Source: Smallanthus sonchifolius | Lineage: Eukaryota > Streptophyta > Magnoliopsida > Asterales > Asteraceae | DNA length: 64,000 nt | Direction of reading: 5' to 3' | Assembly (NCBI GenBank): GCA_023525975.1 | Contig: CM042022.1 | Location: forward strand, 64,066,001-64,130,000 | Shown here: positions 42,298-55,324 of the stretch, one piece after another | Position numbering within the stretch: the first letter of the stretch is position 1 | How the letters are laid out: every line of letters starts with the position of its first letter | Notes under the pieces: generated by a model | What the model saw: only the letters and a program-made list of their open reading frames with translations | The model's database searches: none | What the model was told of the DNA's origin: nothing | Made by a program: the position numbers and the translations under genes

Positions 42298-45187
42298 ATG
42301 GCACAGAATACTGGATTTGATGATTTTGGAAGCTTTCACAGAGCACCAAGACTGGTGTCTGGAGAAGATTATGATATGTGAAAGAAAAGAATGGAAAGTT
42401 TCTCCTGCTACCAATAATATGGAATGTGGAGATCCATAGTTGATGGTCCATATGTGCCTATAGTGGCTTCTACTGATTCCGGAGGTCCATTAGTCCCTAA
42501 AGAAGCCTCAAAGTACTAAGAGGAAGACATCAAGAAGATGGAGGTAGATTTCAAAGCTTTAGCAGCCATTCAGATGTGCTTGCCAAATGAGGTTTTCCAT
42601 AACTTCAGAGAATACAAGACTTCTAAGGAGCTATGGGAAGTTCTTGAGAAGATGTTTGCCGGTTCTGAGGAGGTGAAGGAGAATAGAAGAGATATTCTGA
42701 AGCAACAATATGAGAACTTTGTCTGCAAGGAAGGTGAGTCTCTCACTGTTTTGTTCAACAGGTACACCTATTTGGTGGGAGAACTACATTGCTCTAAAGT
42801 GAAGCTGTAGAATGAAGACATCCTCAAAAAGTTTATCAGATCTCTTCCAAGCTGCTGGACACTGTATACAGTGTCAATTAGAAGAACTGAAAACTTGAAA
42901 ACTCTAAAAATGACTGAGCTGTATGGCATGCTAAAGACATATGAATTAGAAATGATTCAAGCCAAAGAAAGAAGCTCAAGTCATTCAACAACTTCATCAA
43001 CAACCACCACTTCATCTACACTACACTCTGACCACTCAGCTCCTAGTTCTAGTAACTATTATCCTCCCATTGTCACCCACCCTCAGACTGACAACTCACA
43101 AACAAACAACTCACCATTTCTTCTTGAAACGCCACCTCAACCAAACTCAGATGCCTTTGTCTCCGAAAATTCTAGCAAAATGTCCTTCATCAAAGAAGAT
43201 CAGGAATACCTTCATCCCGATGACTTAGAAGAAATGGACATACAACACTCCCATGCCATGCTTTCTCTAAGAGCAAAACGGTTCTACTCTAGGACTAGAA
43301 GACCAATTCCAAGCAAGCTAGAGTTGGCATCTGGAGAAGAGCAAGCTAAGATGTTACAATTGTAGCCAACTTGGTCACTTTGCCAGAGAATGCAAGGCAC
43401 CAAAGCAAACCCAGCTGCGGCACAACCTAGACAGACCCATCATGGTCAAGCAAGTCAAGGCAACACCACTCCTGCTCAAACTGCAGCATGTGTAGCTGTT
43501 GGAACAGCTGATTTTGATTGGAGCTTCTAGTATCAAGATCTTCCTGCCAACAACCAAGCACTCATGGCAGACATAACAGAGATACCACCTCAGGTATATG
43601 AACATCTTTGTACTCAAGCTTGCATTGATAAGGTTCTAGGATACAAGAAATATTACCAAAACCTTATAGATCAAAATGAAGACTTTCACCAAATGAAATC
43701 TGAATTTAAAAAGGTTGAAAACAGTTATAACGGAAAGATTAATTGCCTAAAGAAAGAGATTTCATCACTAAAACATGAACACACAAATCTTGAAACTCAT
43801 ATTGATGATCTATTGGTTAAGTTAAAAGCTACAAGAGCTGAGTTGGCAGACCAAAAAGTTCATGTTGACAAATACGAGTTTGCATCCAAAAAGCTGCAAA
43901 GACTTTTGGATGCTTAAATTCATGAAAAGGTGACTACTGCCTTGGGTTTCAAGCTGAAAAGCCCTACAACACCGTCCCCCCACCAGCTGACTATGTAACC
44001 ATCCATGAACCAAACTTCAATCTCACAAATCTTGACCATGCAAACCGAAACCTTCATCCTTCTAAGGAAGAATCATCTGTGCAAGACTGCAATACCCTCT
44101 CTGAATCTGAGTCCACATGCTCAGAATCCACTCAAACAAGTGAAGCTCCATTACTCCCTACCAATGAAGTAATTATCAAAACCACCAAATCTGGTAAAGT
44201 AATCCAAACCAATGGTCCAAGTCTCTTTATTCCTTCTATTCCAGTAACTCCTACCACCAAACAAATCAAAATTAGCTATCCTCCTGAAGGAAGAAAGTTA
44301 AAAGTTGAACAGGGACAATCTTCAACCTCCTCCATTCCTCAATCAAAATCCAATCAACCCAGGAAGGTGTTTGACATTTATCATGCACCTGGAGAGAGAC
44401 CTCCATATGTTCAGAAAACATTGGAGGAAATCACTTTTGACCACAACAAAGCCCATCCCAGGAACTTCAAATATCTATTCAAAAGAAAAGATTATGTATA
44501 CTTCTCAAAGAGATAAATCAGCTAAATCTTGCTTTGTCTATGACAAATACAATCACACTGCAAGCACATGCTTTTACTACCTTCAGGAGCAAAGAAACCT
44601 CAAGCAAAATGCTTTTGAGATGACAAACAAAAACAAGAAGGTAAGAAGCTATGAAGCCAAAACAACTCAATTAAGAAAGTCTCTCTCTCCTCCAAGAAAG
44701 CAGCTTAAAAAACCTAAACAATCCTGCATCATATGTGGTGAATCAGAACACTTTGCTACTGATAATAAATTCAATCCTTTCAGCCAGATTTTTCAACCAG
44801 CCTCTATAGCAGTTCATGCTACTCCAAAATAGAAGCTTATCAGTAGAAGAACTCCCACAGAGAAACCCACTTTTAATAGAAAGGTAAAACATGAGAAGCA
44901 TGTATCTGTTGAACCATCAGCGGCCAGCAAAATTGCTGCTGATCATGTAAAGTTAAAGAAGCCCAAGAACAAGCCATCAGCAGCAATCAAGTTTGCTGCT
45001 GATCAGCCAAAGCCATCAGCACCAAAAGCCACATTAGTCGCTGATATGTCTGGAAAATCACTTCCTCAACAATGGAAATCCAAGTCCACTGCTTCCATCT
45101 CTCAAAGCATCATCATAGGATCCATTGAATGCAAGCATACTGATGCTATTGGCTCAAAGCCACACTTACCCAAGTTTACAAGTTCTT
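42298..45187 (+). pseudogene. C2 gag (Copia, SIRE-like), multiply broken
   Basis: Start MAQNTGFDDFGSFHRAPRLVSGEDYDM, then TGA at 42379. The capsid region continues with DFKALAAIQMCLPNEV and KELWEVLEKM, with a stop at 42808. The zinc knuckle CYNCSQLGHFAREC (43352-43395) is shifted into another frame by two compensating indels. A TAG follows at about 43528. Next are a coiled coil (ENSYNGKINCLKKEISSLKHE, 43700-43900), a second Cys cluster (CIICGESEHFAT), and a basic tail with repeated PSAA...AAD motifs. The inverted AGCAGCAA/TTGCTGCT motifs fall within this coding tail (44915-45020). Confidence 0.88.
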
Positions 45188-45199
45188 AGGTTTCTCCCT

Positions 45200-45224
45200 C
45201 TAACTAGATCTCTCTCATGTGCAG
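45200..45224 (+). other. Acceptor-like element between C2 gag and pol
   Basis: CTAAC, a CT-rich stretch and ATGTGCAG|GGACAACC. It is aligned with the C1 element, but one nt shorter from the AAC to the junction, so gag and pol are in different registers here. Confidence 0.42.
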
Positions 45225-48200
45225 GGACAACCAAGTCACAAGGATAACACCTGGGTTGTAGACAGTGGTTGTTCCAGGCACATGACCGACAACAAGTCCA
45301 TTCTCTCCAATTTCAGACATTTCAATGGAGGATATGTTGCCTTTGGGAGTGATTCAAAGGGAGGATCTATAACTGGACAAGGAACAGTGTCCAATGAAAG
45401 AATGAGTATTGAAAGGGTAAACTTTGTCAAAGAATTGGACTTCAATTTCATGAGTGTCTCGGATCTGTGATCAAAAGCATTGGATGCTTTTCACAGACAA
45501 AGAATGCTTTATGCTCTCGCCTGGTTTAAGCAAACCTCCTCCAGAGAAGATTTTATTAACTGCCCGAAGAAAATACAACCTATATGTGCTTGACAAGAAT
45601 GAGGTCACTCCATCCGGCAGTATATCTTGTTTTCTGTCCAAGGCATCAATTAATGAATCAACTCTCTGGCATAGAAGATTAAGCCATGTTAATGTAAAAA
45701 CCATCAACAAGTTGATGAAGGGAAATCTTGTCAGAGGCCTTCCTGACAAGGAATTCCAACTTGAAGATTATTGCATAGCATGCCTGAAGGGGAAGCAACA
45801 CAAAAGTTCTCACAAGCCCAAGACATTGAATACAAATGACACTCCTCTACAGTTGTTGCATATGGATAATTTTGGTCCTACAAATGTCATGTAAATGGGC
45901 AAGAAGTAATATTGTTTAGTGATAACTGATGACTATACCAGATTCTCATGGGTATACTTCTTGAGAACAAAAGATGAAATTGCCGAGATCCTTAAATCCT
46001 ACATTCTTAGGGTGGAGAATCAAAGCAATCAGAAAGTCAAAGTCATAAGGTGTGATCGAGGTACCGAGTTCAAAAACCACACACTGAACTGTTTCTGTGA
46101 GAGCTAGGGAATAGAAAGACAGTACAGTGCTCCAAGAACTCCTCAACAAAATAAGGTTGTTGAAAGGATAAACATAACTCTAATTGAATCAGCAAGATCA
46201 ATGTTGGCTAATTCAACACTGCCTCTCACATTCTGGGTAGAAGCAGTAAGAACAGCTTGCTATGTGCAAAAAAGAGTTCTCATTGTCAAGCCTCTCAACA
46301 AAACACCTTATGAACTTTGGATCAAAAGAGTTCCCTATATTGGATTCTTGAAACCCTTTGGATGTCCATGTACCATTCTTATCACCAATGGAAGTCTTCC
46401 AAAGTTTGGTGCAAAATCAGATGAAGGATACTTTATGGGCTATTCCTCTCAATCCAAGGCTTACAGAGTATTCAATTCAAGAACAAGAATAGTTGAAGAA
46501 TCAACAAATGTGGAATATAGGGAACACATTCCATGTGAAAAGGGTAAAGGACCAGACTGGCTGTTTGATATTGACTCCTTTTCACTAGTATTTGAGCCTC
46601 TCATCTTCTCAAATATGGAATCTACCTCTTGCAAAAAGCAAGCATCTACATCATTTGATGACTACAGAATGGGTCTCAATGGTCCATCTATAAGAATCAA
46701 AAAACCATCCATTGATCCTCCTTCTGTTGTTGATGTTATTGAAGCCAGTAAAGCCAGAACAAGCAACTCTAATGTTACCAGCAACAATCTCTCTGGCAAT
46801 GAAGATCAAGATGAGGGTATTGCATCTGATGCGGCTGATACTGCTGATGCGGCTGATGTTGCTGATGTTGCCGACAACTCACCTACAGATGCTGTTGCTG
46901 TTGAATAAATTTATGCAAACAACCCTCTTGACAATCATCATCTTCCTGACCAAAATCAAAGCAATTTTGACCATGGAATACAATTGGAAGTTTTTCCCGC
47001 ACAAAGAATCAACAAAGAACACCCCTTAGAAAATGTCATTGGTTAACTTCAACAAGGAGTTCAAACTAGAAGCAAGACTTATGAAGCTAATATCTGCCTA
47101 TACTCCTGTTTTCTGTCTCAAGTTGAACCAAAGAAGATTGATGAAGCTTTGCAACACAGTAGTTGGATTGAAGCAATGCAAGAAGAGTTGCTGCAATTCA
47201 AAAGACAAGAGGTGTGGACCCTAGTTGATCTCCCACCTGGCCAGACTACTATTGGCACAAGGTGGGTCTTCAGGAATAAGCAAGATGAAAGAGGGATTGT
47301 AATCAAGAACAAAGCCAGACTTGTGGCACATGGATACACTCAGGAAGAAGGAATTGACTATGATGAAGTCTTTGCTCCTGTTGCCAGACTGGAGGTTATT
47401 CGAATCTTCCTAGCATATGTTGCATCAAAAAGCTTTATTGTTTATTAGATGGATGTCAAAAGTGCTTTTCTATATGGGAAGATTGGTGAGGAAGTGTATG
47501 TCCGACAACCTCCAGGCTTTGTAGATCCCGCACATCCAAACAAAGTTTTCAAATTAGACAAGGCTCTATATGGACTACACCAAGCCCCAAGAGCCTGGTA
47601 TGAGACCTTGTCAGGATATCTACTAAGCAACAATTTCAGAAGAGGTGTCATTGATCAGACATTGTTTATCAAAGATGAAGGGGGATAAATTCTATTGGTG
47701 CAAATCTATGTAGATGACATCATATTTGGATCAACAAAGAAGAAATTATGCAAGGACTTTGAGATTCTAATGCACTCAAAATTTTAAATGAGTTCAATGG
47801 GTGAACTAAATTTCTTTTTGGGTCTCCAAGTCAGACAAGTTCCAAATGAAATCCTCATCAGCCAATCCAAATATGTCAATAGTATCTTCGAAAGATTCAA
47901 ACTGGCTGACTGCTCTGCTGCAAGAATCCCCATGCAAGTGCACCATCAATTGACTCCAGATAAAGATGGAAAAGACACTGATCAACATCAGTACCATGCA
48001 ATGATAGGATCACTCATCTATCTAACTGCCTCAAGGCCAGATATCATGTTTTCAGTATGCATGTGTGCAAGATTCCAAGCAGCTCCAAAGAATACACACT
48101 TTCAAGCTGTCAAGAGAATTTTTAGATACCAAAAGGGAGCCCCAAGACTTGGGCTATGGTATTCTAAAAATGACAAGTTCAATCTATATGCATACACTGA

Positions 48201-48651
48201 TAGTGACTATGTAGGATGCAACTTGGACAAGAAGTCCACATCAGGGGGATGCCAATTTTTGGGAGGAAGACTGATTTCATGGCAATGCAAAAAGCAAACT
48301 TGTGTAACAACCTCTACAGCAGAAGCAGAATACATTTCAGCTTCCGGTTGCTATGCACAAGTCATCTGTATATAAAATCAAATGCTGGATTATGGGATGA
48401 CTTTAATGGCAACACCCATTCACATTGACAACATGAGTGCTATATCAATTATAAACAATCATGTACAACACTCCAAGACAAAGCACATTGACATCAGGTA
48501 TCATTTCATAAGAGATCAAGCTGAGAAAAAGAGAATCATTTTAACCAAATTTCATACCAATGAGCAGTATGCTGACTTATTCACAAAAGCCTTTGATGAA
48601 GCTAGATTCAGATATCTAATTGAATCCATTGGCATGATGAACTTTGATTAA
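45225..48651 (+). pseudogene. C2 pol (Copia, SIRE-like) with many stops
   Basis: Protease DSGCSRHMTDN (45260), GAG-pre-integrase LWHRRLSHVN with the CIACLKGKQH zinc part, integrase core with RCDRGTEF (catalytic D kept; the usual N-G is R-G) and a decayed second half, RT with YVDD near 47707, RNase H ending IGMMNFD. At least eight in-frame stops occur, among them 45892, 46105, 46906, 47026, 47446, 47686, 47785 and 48373, plus a frameshift near 45460. It cannot make a full product. Confidence 0.93.
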
Positions 48652-48926
48652 AATCTATCTCTAAAAACTTTAAAATAAATGTGTTTGTCTCTCTCTTTTT
48701 GTAAATAAAGTTTTTTGAAAATTAAATGATCAACAGCAAACATTTTTGATGCTGATAGTTTTAGTCATCGGCAATAAAGTATTTGCCGCTGACTGCCTTA
48801 AGTTATCAGCAGGAACAAGTTTGCTGCCGACAGCTTCAAGGCAATCAGCAGCAATATCTTTGTTGCAGACCAGTACATCCATCAGCATCAATCAAGTTTT
48901 ACAGCTGATATACTTAACCTTCCGCA
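48652..48926 (+). other. C2 spacer after pol, with inverted CAGCA motifs
   Basis: Short non-coding stretch continuing at 55013. Motifs such as ATCAGCAGCAA and TTGCTGCCGA are repeated in both orientations (48728-48907). CCGCA at 48922-48926 is the left target copy of G4. Confidence 0.82.
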
Positions 48927-50910
48927 TGTAAGGCCCCAAACCCGGCAGGCCTCACTTATTGAATTTACTCACCAACACATAGCACTTAAACATAAGACAT
49001 ACAATATCACAGCGGAAACAATTTAAAATCTCAACATACACAGCGGAAACATAACATGTCTAAACAACTGAAACTTGTCAAATACAATTGGAACTTGTCT
49101 TAGTCAACAGAATCAAAAGAAACATAAACAGGATGCCAGATGCTGATCTTCGGGTAACTCTTCTCTCCAAGCCAAGCATCCACTTCCATCTACTGCCACC
49201 TACACGTAACTGATGTGCATACTAAAAATCAGCAACGCTGAGTGAGTTCTAACGCTTACTTTAAATCAATTATACAAAAGATTTACTAAAACATATATAT
49301 TGCCAATAAGGCTAAACTTAACACACTTTACTTTTCAAACAGTTTAAAACATATAATAAACCGTCAATTCCTCTTTACTGTACTGCCCTCATGGGTTACA
49401 TCCATGAACCGACAAGTACCTGGTCAATGCCCCCATGATCAACACTACGGGGAGGTTGCGTGGACCTCCAGAGCAACCGCCGTCACTCATCCCAGTTGTA
49501 CAACGGTTAGCAAACCCAAAGGTTCTTACTAATGGTTAGAACCCATATCTGACATCTTGTACAAGTAACATCTGTCCCAAGGACCTTTATAGCTGGTACA
49601 TATTCCCAAAGGAAAACTATTCACTTTACTGTTCATAAAAATTTCTGTAAATCTTGTTCATAACTTAACATGTATTATGCCTTTGTTTATGTATATAAAA
49701 ATATAGTAAACGCTTGGCAAATGATATATCTTGCTTACTTGAAAATACTAACACATATATTATGCCTTTGTTTATGTATAATAAATATAGTAAACGCTTG
49801 CCAAATAATATATCTTGCTTTACTGAAAACATACTAGAACTTATATTATGCCTTTGTTTATGTATATGAAAAATATAATAAACGTTTGCCAATAATATAA
49901 TCATACTTTACTAAAATGTACTTTTGCCTCTTTTAAACTTTTCACTAAAACATAGCTTTTCCCTTCAGTTTATAATATATAAAATATAATAAACGCTTTA
50001 CACTACGTATGCACACCACCCCTAAAGCAGGAAAAAAGGGGATTAGAACTCACCTGGTATCTTAACTGCAATGGTCTACTGGATCTCACACAATCTGAAC
50101 AATCATAACAATTGACACGTATCAGACTTAACTCAACGCTAAATGGTTTCACCATTTCTGGCTAGGCGAACATACTGACTTCACTAACCAGCTATATATA
50201 CCCATAGATCTGATGCTTGCGCACTTGGCACATGCGCAGAGCCTTGTTCTTGCCTACTTGATAAGTACACAGACTTTGCTTCTTGCGTACTTGATAAGTA
50301 CGCATGCTTTGCTTCGTCCGTACTTGATAAATACGCAGGCTTTGCTTCATGCGTACTTGATAAGTACGCAGGATCCTCTTCATGCGTACTTGGTAAGTAC
50401 GCAGGATCTGCTTCACCGTAAAAACCCTAACTTTCGTGTTCGGGTCTTATCACGTCAAGATCCCGGACTTGTTTACATTCAAAAAGTTTTCTTTTCATTA
50501 ACGAACTTAAATCTATGTTTTTTCTCCAGTTTAATCCGTAAAAACGTTACCTTTTCCTCCAAAACCCGAAAAACCCAAAAAAGAACAAAAACTCAGATCT
50601 AGGAGAATCGGTTACCTGTAGACGCTTCTTCTTCACAACTAATCGTTCCAAATACGTATGCCTACGGCCCTATGAGCTCAGACTCGAAAACCAGGACTTT
50701 CTCTCTCTAGACTCTCTCTCACTTTCTCTCTCTAGAAATCCAGAAATGAGGTTGGGAGTGAGGGTTTTGGGCTGATTTTGAGACTTATAAGGGCCCGACC
50801 CTTGCCCCTTTCGGCCCATACACCCCGGCGAAAGCCCGCTTCCCTTCTTTTCTTATTTAAGTTTTTAATTCTCGTGAATTCTTTCGCGCTCTAAAACTCG
50901 GGCTGTTACA
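48927..50910 (-). repeat. G4 3' LTR
   Basis: 1984 bp. On the minus strand it has a TATA-like TTATAAG near 50785, the hairpin array 50218-50404, a donor-like CCAG|GTGAGTT (first intron base 50053), a roughly 95-bp imperfect tandem repeat containing ATGCCTTTGTTTATGTATA (49670-49890), and an acceptor-like GTGTAG|GTGG ending at 49200. Confidence 0.93.
50218..50404. repeat. Six-unit hairpin array, 33-bp period (G4 3' LTR)
   Basis: Main arms are GCGTACTT and AAGTACGC with a GAT loop. The first unit is GCGCACTT-like as in G2. Starts at 50219, 50252 and 50285 show the 33-bp step. The right LTR copy is 54315-54501. Confidence 0.94.
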
Positions 50911-51168
50911 AGTCTACCCTCCTTACAATAGGTTTCGTCTTCGAAACCTGCCATAAGCTAAACTGATAGCTAATCACAGAATGGGTGGCATAAACCGTAG
51001 CTATGCAAGGCAGCTTGGTCATGAAGGCCATTGTGATTAACTACCACTGGGAGCTTAACTTCAGGCGATCTCAAATTCTAAGGCACCTAGACTAATGAGG
51101 CGAACTAATTTAGTAAGGAAATAATAACATAAACTTGCCATATCACAAAAAAGAGCTTGCAACATACA
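50911..51168 (-). pseudogene. G4 polypurine tract and integrase remnant
   Basis: Bases 50911-50935 are the polypurine tract. Minus-strand bases about 51049-50985 read ITMAFMTKLPCIA, aligning with the integrase segment ITMDFITKLPRTA of G2. An in-frame stop precedes it. The G2 catalytic D is A here. Protease, RT, RNase H and the rest of integrase are gone. Confidence 0.7.
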
Positions 51169-52417
51169 TTACTGAGTCATCTGGTAGACCCTTGCCTTGG
51201 CTCTGTTCATGTAGGGTTCCCAATCTGCACTCTTTCCCTTTCCAGATCCCCCCGCTTCCTTGGGTTTCCTGCAATCTCGGCTCATGTGTCCCTGTTCCCC
51301 ACAATTGTGGCATCTTGGCCTTTCCGGGCAGTCCCGTGATTGGTGTCCAAACTTGCCACACCTGAAGCATCTCACCTGACCCGCCTTACATTCGCCTCCA
51401 TGTCTCCTTCCACATTTGCCGCATAGACCCTCAGCTTCTACCCTTGCCCTCCTATCGTTAGGACCCTAGAGTTCCTCAGCAGTGCGCTTAGCTGCCTGTT
51501 TCTTGGGTGCTTCAGCAATGATTTCAGAGGCGATGTCATCGTACACAACCCCGCTCAGAACGACCACCGACTCAAAGGTACTGGGTGTGTTGGTCTTGAA
51601 AAAGGTACGGATCTTAGGTGGCAATCCTTGGACATAGTAGTGAAGTCTCCTTTCCTCATTCGTCACTAGATGGGGCACCAGACGCGCGAACTCGTTGTAC
51701 GTTGAAGTATATTGCCGGTGAGTCATGAGTCCGGCTTGGAGAGTCAAGAATTCCCTTTCCACCTTATAGACCTCGTTCTTAGGACAAAAATTTTCAGTTA
51801 CCAATGCTTTCAGGTCAATCCACCTCATCAATCCAACCGCTTGGTCACCCTTAGCCTGTTTCACAGTTTCCCACCAGTGTGTTGCTTCTCCTTTCAATGA
51901 CTTCGCAGCGAATGACTGCTTGTTCCGGTAGACATTCACTAAGACGAATGGTCGACTCCATGCAGTTAATCCAATCTAAGGTATCTGATGCTTCCTTCTC
52001 CCCAGTAAGCAAGGGTGGATCACAACCCCGAAACGCCTTGTAGTCGCAGCCACGAGCAGGCGGTGCAACATTCTCTACCAGATTTGGTCCTCCCATTGTT
52101 GGAAGCACCACAGGCTCTTCAGTTGTGTTAGGGCTCTCCTTGGCCTTCCTCAAGGCTTCGTCCAGTATGGCCGGTAAGGTTTCCTTCAGCAGTCGGGTAA
52201 ACTCACGGCCAATAGCTGCTTGCACGGCTGGTTCAAACTCAAACGGTTGGTCATCTCCTTCCACATGTTCAGCATTGTGCTGACTAATCTCTGTCTCAGT
52301 ATGGGTAGTGTGAACACTCCCCTCAATCACTTGGTTTGTGCTAGCTCCACTGTGGCAGCCTGTACGTCCACCACGTCTTCCTCCTACACCTCCTCTAGTT
52401 CCTCCACGTCTAGCCAT
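51169..52417 (-). pseudogene. G4 gag (Gypsy, related to G2), frameshift and one stop
   Basis: Start MARRGGTRGGVGGRRGG at 52417, Arg/Gly-rich like G2. The capsid region is shared with G2 (ARGCDYK, FCPKNEVYKVEREFL, MTHRQYTS). A frameshift lies near 51905 and a TAG at 51466. After it come CGKCGRRHGGEC and two CCHC knuckles (CFRCGKFGHQSRDC, CHNCGEQGHMSRDC). The frame ends YQMTQ and a stop, about where protease would follow in G2. Confidence 0.9.
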
Positions 52418-52754
52418 TTCTAACTAAAAGATAGAAAACAAAAGATTTAATTTCATCATGCAAAGGAATATGTAGAACACAATAAGTAAGGTAAGATGTT
52501 AATATGCACTGGCCATCTGCAATTAACCGTTACATCACTTCTTGTTTTCTATTTATTCGCTTTCATGATTCTACTAAAGCCTCTATTCTTATCTTGACAC
52601 TCTAAAACATGGAAAGAAACTTTACTTACTATACACTTCTGATGCTTTGGCTTGAGTTACCCGTTACTGGCATCCGCTACTTGGTCCCATTCTCAGTTTA
52701 AGTCTAGACATCGTGGATGTCCAAATCTCTCAAACTATGGATCTGATACCAACT
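52418..52754 (-). other. G4 leader with altered PBS at 52740-52751
   Basis: No gene. The PBS reads TGGTATCAGATC on the minus strand, one base off the tRNA-Met site. The leader resembles that of G2. Confidence 0.82.
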
Positions 52755-55007
52755 TGTAAGGCCCTAAACCCGGGAGGCCTCACTTATTGGATTTACTCAC
52801 CAACACATAGCACTTAAACATAAGACATACAATATCACAGCGGAAACGATTTAAAATCTCAACATACGCAGCGGAAACATAACATGTCTAAACAACTGAA
52901 ACTTGTCAAATACAATTGGAACTTGTCTTAATCAACATAATCAAAAGAAACATAAACAGGATGCCAGATGCTGATCTTCGGGCAACTCTTCTCGCCAAGC
53001 CAAGCATCCACTTCCATCTACTACCACCTACACTTAACTGATGTGCATACTAAAAATCAGCAACGCTGAGTGAGTTCTAACGCTTACTTTAAATCAATTA
53101 TACAAAAGATTTACTAAAACATATATATTGCCAATAAGGCTAAACTTAACACACTTTACTTTTCAAACAGTTTAAAACGTATAATAAACCGTCAATTCCT
53201 CTTTACTGTACTGCCCTCATGGATTACATCCATGAACCGACAAGTACCTGGTCAATGCCCCCATGATCAACGACCATGAACCGACAATACCGCTTATCCG
53301 TCAATTCCTTGTCACTACTGTACCGCCCCCATGGTCAACGACCATGAACCGACGAGTACCTGGTCAATGCCCCCATGATCAACGAACATGAACCGACAAT
53401 ACCCTGGTCAATGCCCCCATGATCAACGACCATGAACCGACAATACCGCTTAACACTACAGGGAGGTTGCGTGGACCTCCCGAGCAACCGCCGTCACTCA
53501 TCCCAGTTGTACAACCGTTAGCAAACCCAAAGGTTCTTACTAATGGGTAGAACCCATATCTGACATCTTGTACAAGTAACATCTGTCCCAAGGACCTTTA
53601 TAGCTGGTACATATTCCCAAAGGAAAACTGTTCACTTTACTGTTCATAAAACTTTCTGTAAATCTTGTGCATAACTTAACATGTATTATGCCTTTGTTTA
53701 TGTATATAAAAATATAGTAAACGCTTGCCATAAATACCTTTGCTTTTACTGAAATATATCTTAACACATATATCATGCCTTTGTTTATGTATAATAAATA
53801 CAGTAAACGCATGCCAAATGATATATCTTGCTTACTTGAAAATACTAACACATATATTATGCCTTTGTTTATGTATAATAAATATAGTAAACGCTTGCCA
53901 AATAATATATCTTGCTTTACTGAAAACATACTAGCACTTATATTATGCCTTTGTTTATGTATATGAAAAATATAATAAACGCTTGCCAATAATATAATCA
54001 TACTTTACTAAAATGTACTTTTGCCTCTTTTAAACTTTTCACTAAAACATAGCTTTTCCCTTCAGTTTATAATATATAAAATATAATAAACGCTTTACAC
54101 TAAGTATGCACACCACCCCTAAAGCAGGCAAAAAGGGGATTAGAACACACCTGGTATCTTAACTGCAATGGACTTCTGGATCTCACACAATCTGAACAAT
54201 CATAACAATTGACACGTATCAGACTTAACTCAACACTAAATGGTTTCACCATTTCTGGCTAGGCGAACATACTGACTTCACTAACCAGCTATATATACCC
54301 ATAGATCTGATGCTTGCGCACTTGGCAAGTGCGTAGAGCCATGTTCTTGCGTACTTGATAAGTACGCAGACTTTGATTCTTGCGTACTTGATAAGTACGC
54401 ATGCTTTGCTTCATGCGTACTTGATAAATACACAGGATTTGCTTCATGCCTACTTGATAAGTACGCAGGATGCTTTTCATGCGTACTTGGTAAGTACGTA
54501 GGATCTGCTTCACCGCAAAAACCCTAACTTTCGTGTTCGGGTCTTATCACATCAAGATCCCGGACTTGTTTACATTCAAAACGTTTGCTTTTCATTAACG
54601 AACTTAAATCTATGTTTTTCCTCCAGTTTAATCCGTAAAAACGTTACCTTTTCCTCCAAAACCCGGAAAACCCAAAAACGAACAAAAACTCAGATCTAGA
54701 AGAATCGGTTACCTATAGACGCTTCTTCTTCACAGCTAATCGTTCCACATACGTATGCCTACGGTTCTATGAGCTCAGAATCAAAAACCGGGACTTTCTC
54801 TCTCTAGACTCACTCTCACTTTCTCTCTCTAGAAATCTAGAAATGAGGTTGGGAGTGAGGGTTTTGGGCTGATTTTGAGGCTTATAAGGGCCCGACCCTT
54901 GCCCCTTTCGGCCCATACACCCCGGCCCAAGCTCGCTTCCCTTCTTTTCTTATTTAAGTTTTTAATTCTCGTGAATTTTTTCGCGCTCTAAAACTCGGGC
55001 TGTTACA
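52755..55007 (-). repeat. G4 5' LTR
   Basis: 2253 bp, about 270 bp longer than the 3' copy because of extra repeat units at 53260-53450 (ATGAACCGACAATACC and CATGATCAACGACCATG hairpins) and around 53720-53830. TATA-like TTATAAG is near 54882-54888, giving a short U3 of about 120 bp. The hairpin array is at 54315-54501. The donor-like site reads GTGTGT instead of GTGAGT here. Confidence 0.93.
54315..54501. repeat. Six-unit hairpin array, 33-bp period (G4 5' LTR)
   Basis: Same units as at 50218-50404 with private changes in single arms. It begins about 384 bp after the TATA-like site in the transcribed direction. Confidence 0.94.
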
Positions 55008-55012
55008 CCGCA

Positions 55013-55324
55013 GCAACCAAGTTTGATGTGGATGGGTAAAATTGGTTCAAATTAACTTTTGCCCGCTGTAAAAACCACCTTCAGTCTTTACCATGGCTGC
55101 TACAGTGTATTACAGCTGTAAAATAGTGAAAAGTAAATAGGTTGTACAGTACAAGTAAATATGCTTTTTCCCACCATTGCCGTTATAACACAAATCAAAT
55201 TTCTTCCTTCACCACTTCACATTCAATTCTAACCTAACCCTCATCATTTTCTCTCAAACATTCAAAGCTTTCCATACTTAACCACCTTTGAAAATCTTCC
55301 TCCTTCCCTCTAAACCTAACTAAA
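55013..55324 (+). other. C2 spacer before the extra ORF
   Basis: Non-coding. The last 120 bp are C- and T-rich (CTTCCTCCTTCCCTC), like a plant 5' leader. No acceptor-like AG sits at the ATG, unlike in C1. Confidence 0.7.

Larger units (their letters stand above)
48927..55007 (-). mobile_element. G4: gag-only deletion derivative related to G2
   Basis: It is 6081 bp, flanked by CCGCA (48922-48926 and 55008-55012). LTRs are 48927-50910 and 52755-55007. The interior is only 1.84 kb with gag and a scrap of integrase. Leader, PBS position, polypurine tract and Gag resemble G2. Intact target copies show it integrated as a unit, but whether pol was lost before or after integration cannot be told from this copy. 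Confidence 0.94.

Noticed and set aside
49665..49904. Frame with repeated KQDI and LLYLLYINK (also 53540-54001)
   Set aside because: It is the tandem repeat of the G4 LTR read in frame. Changes in repeat number between the two LTRs show it is not under coding constraint.
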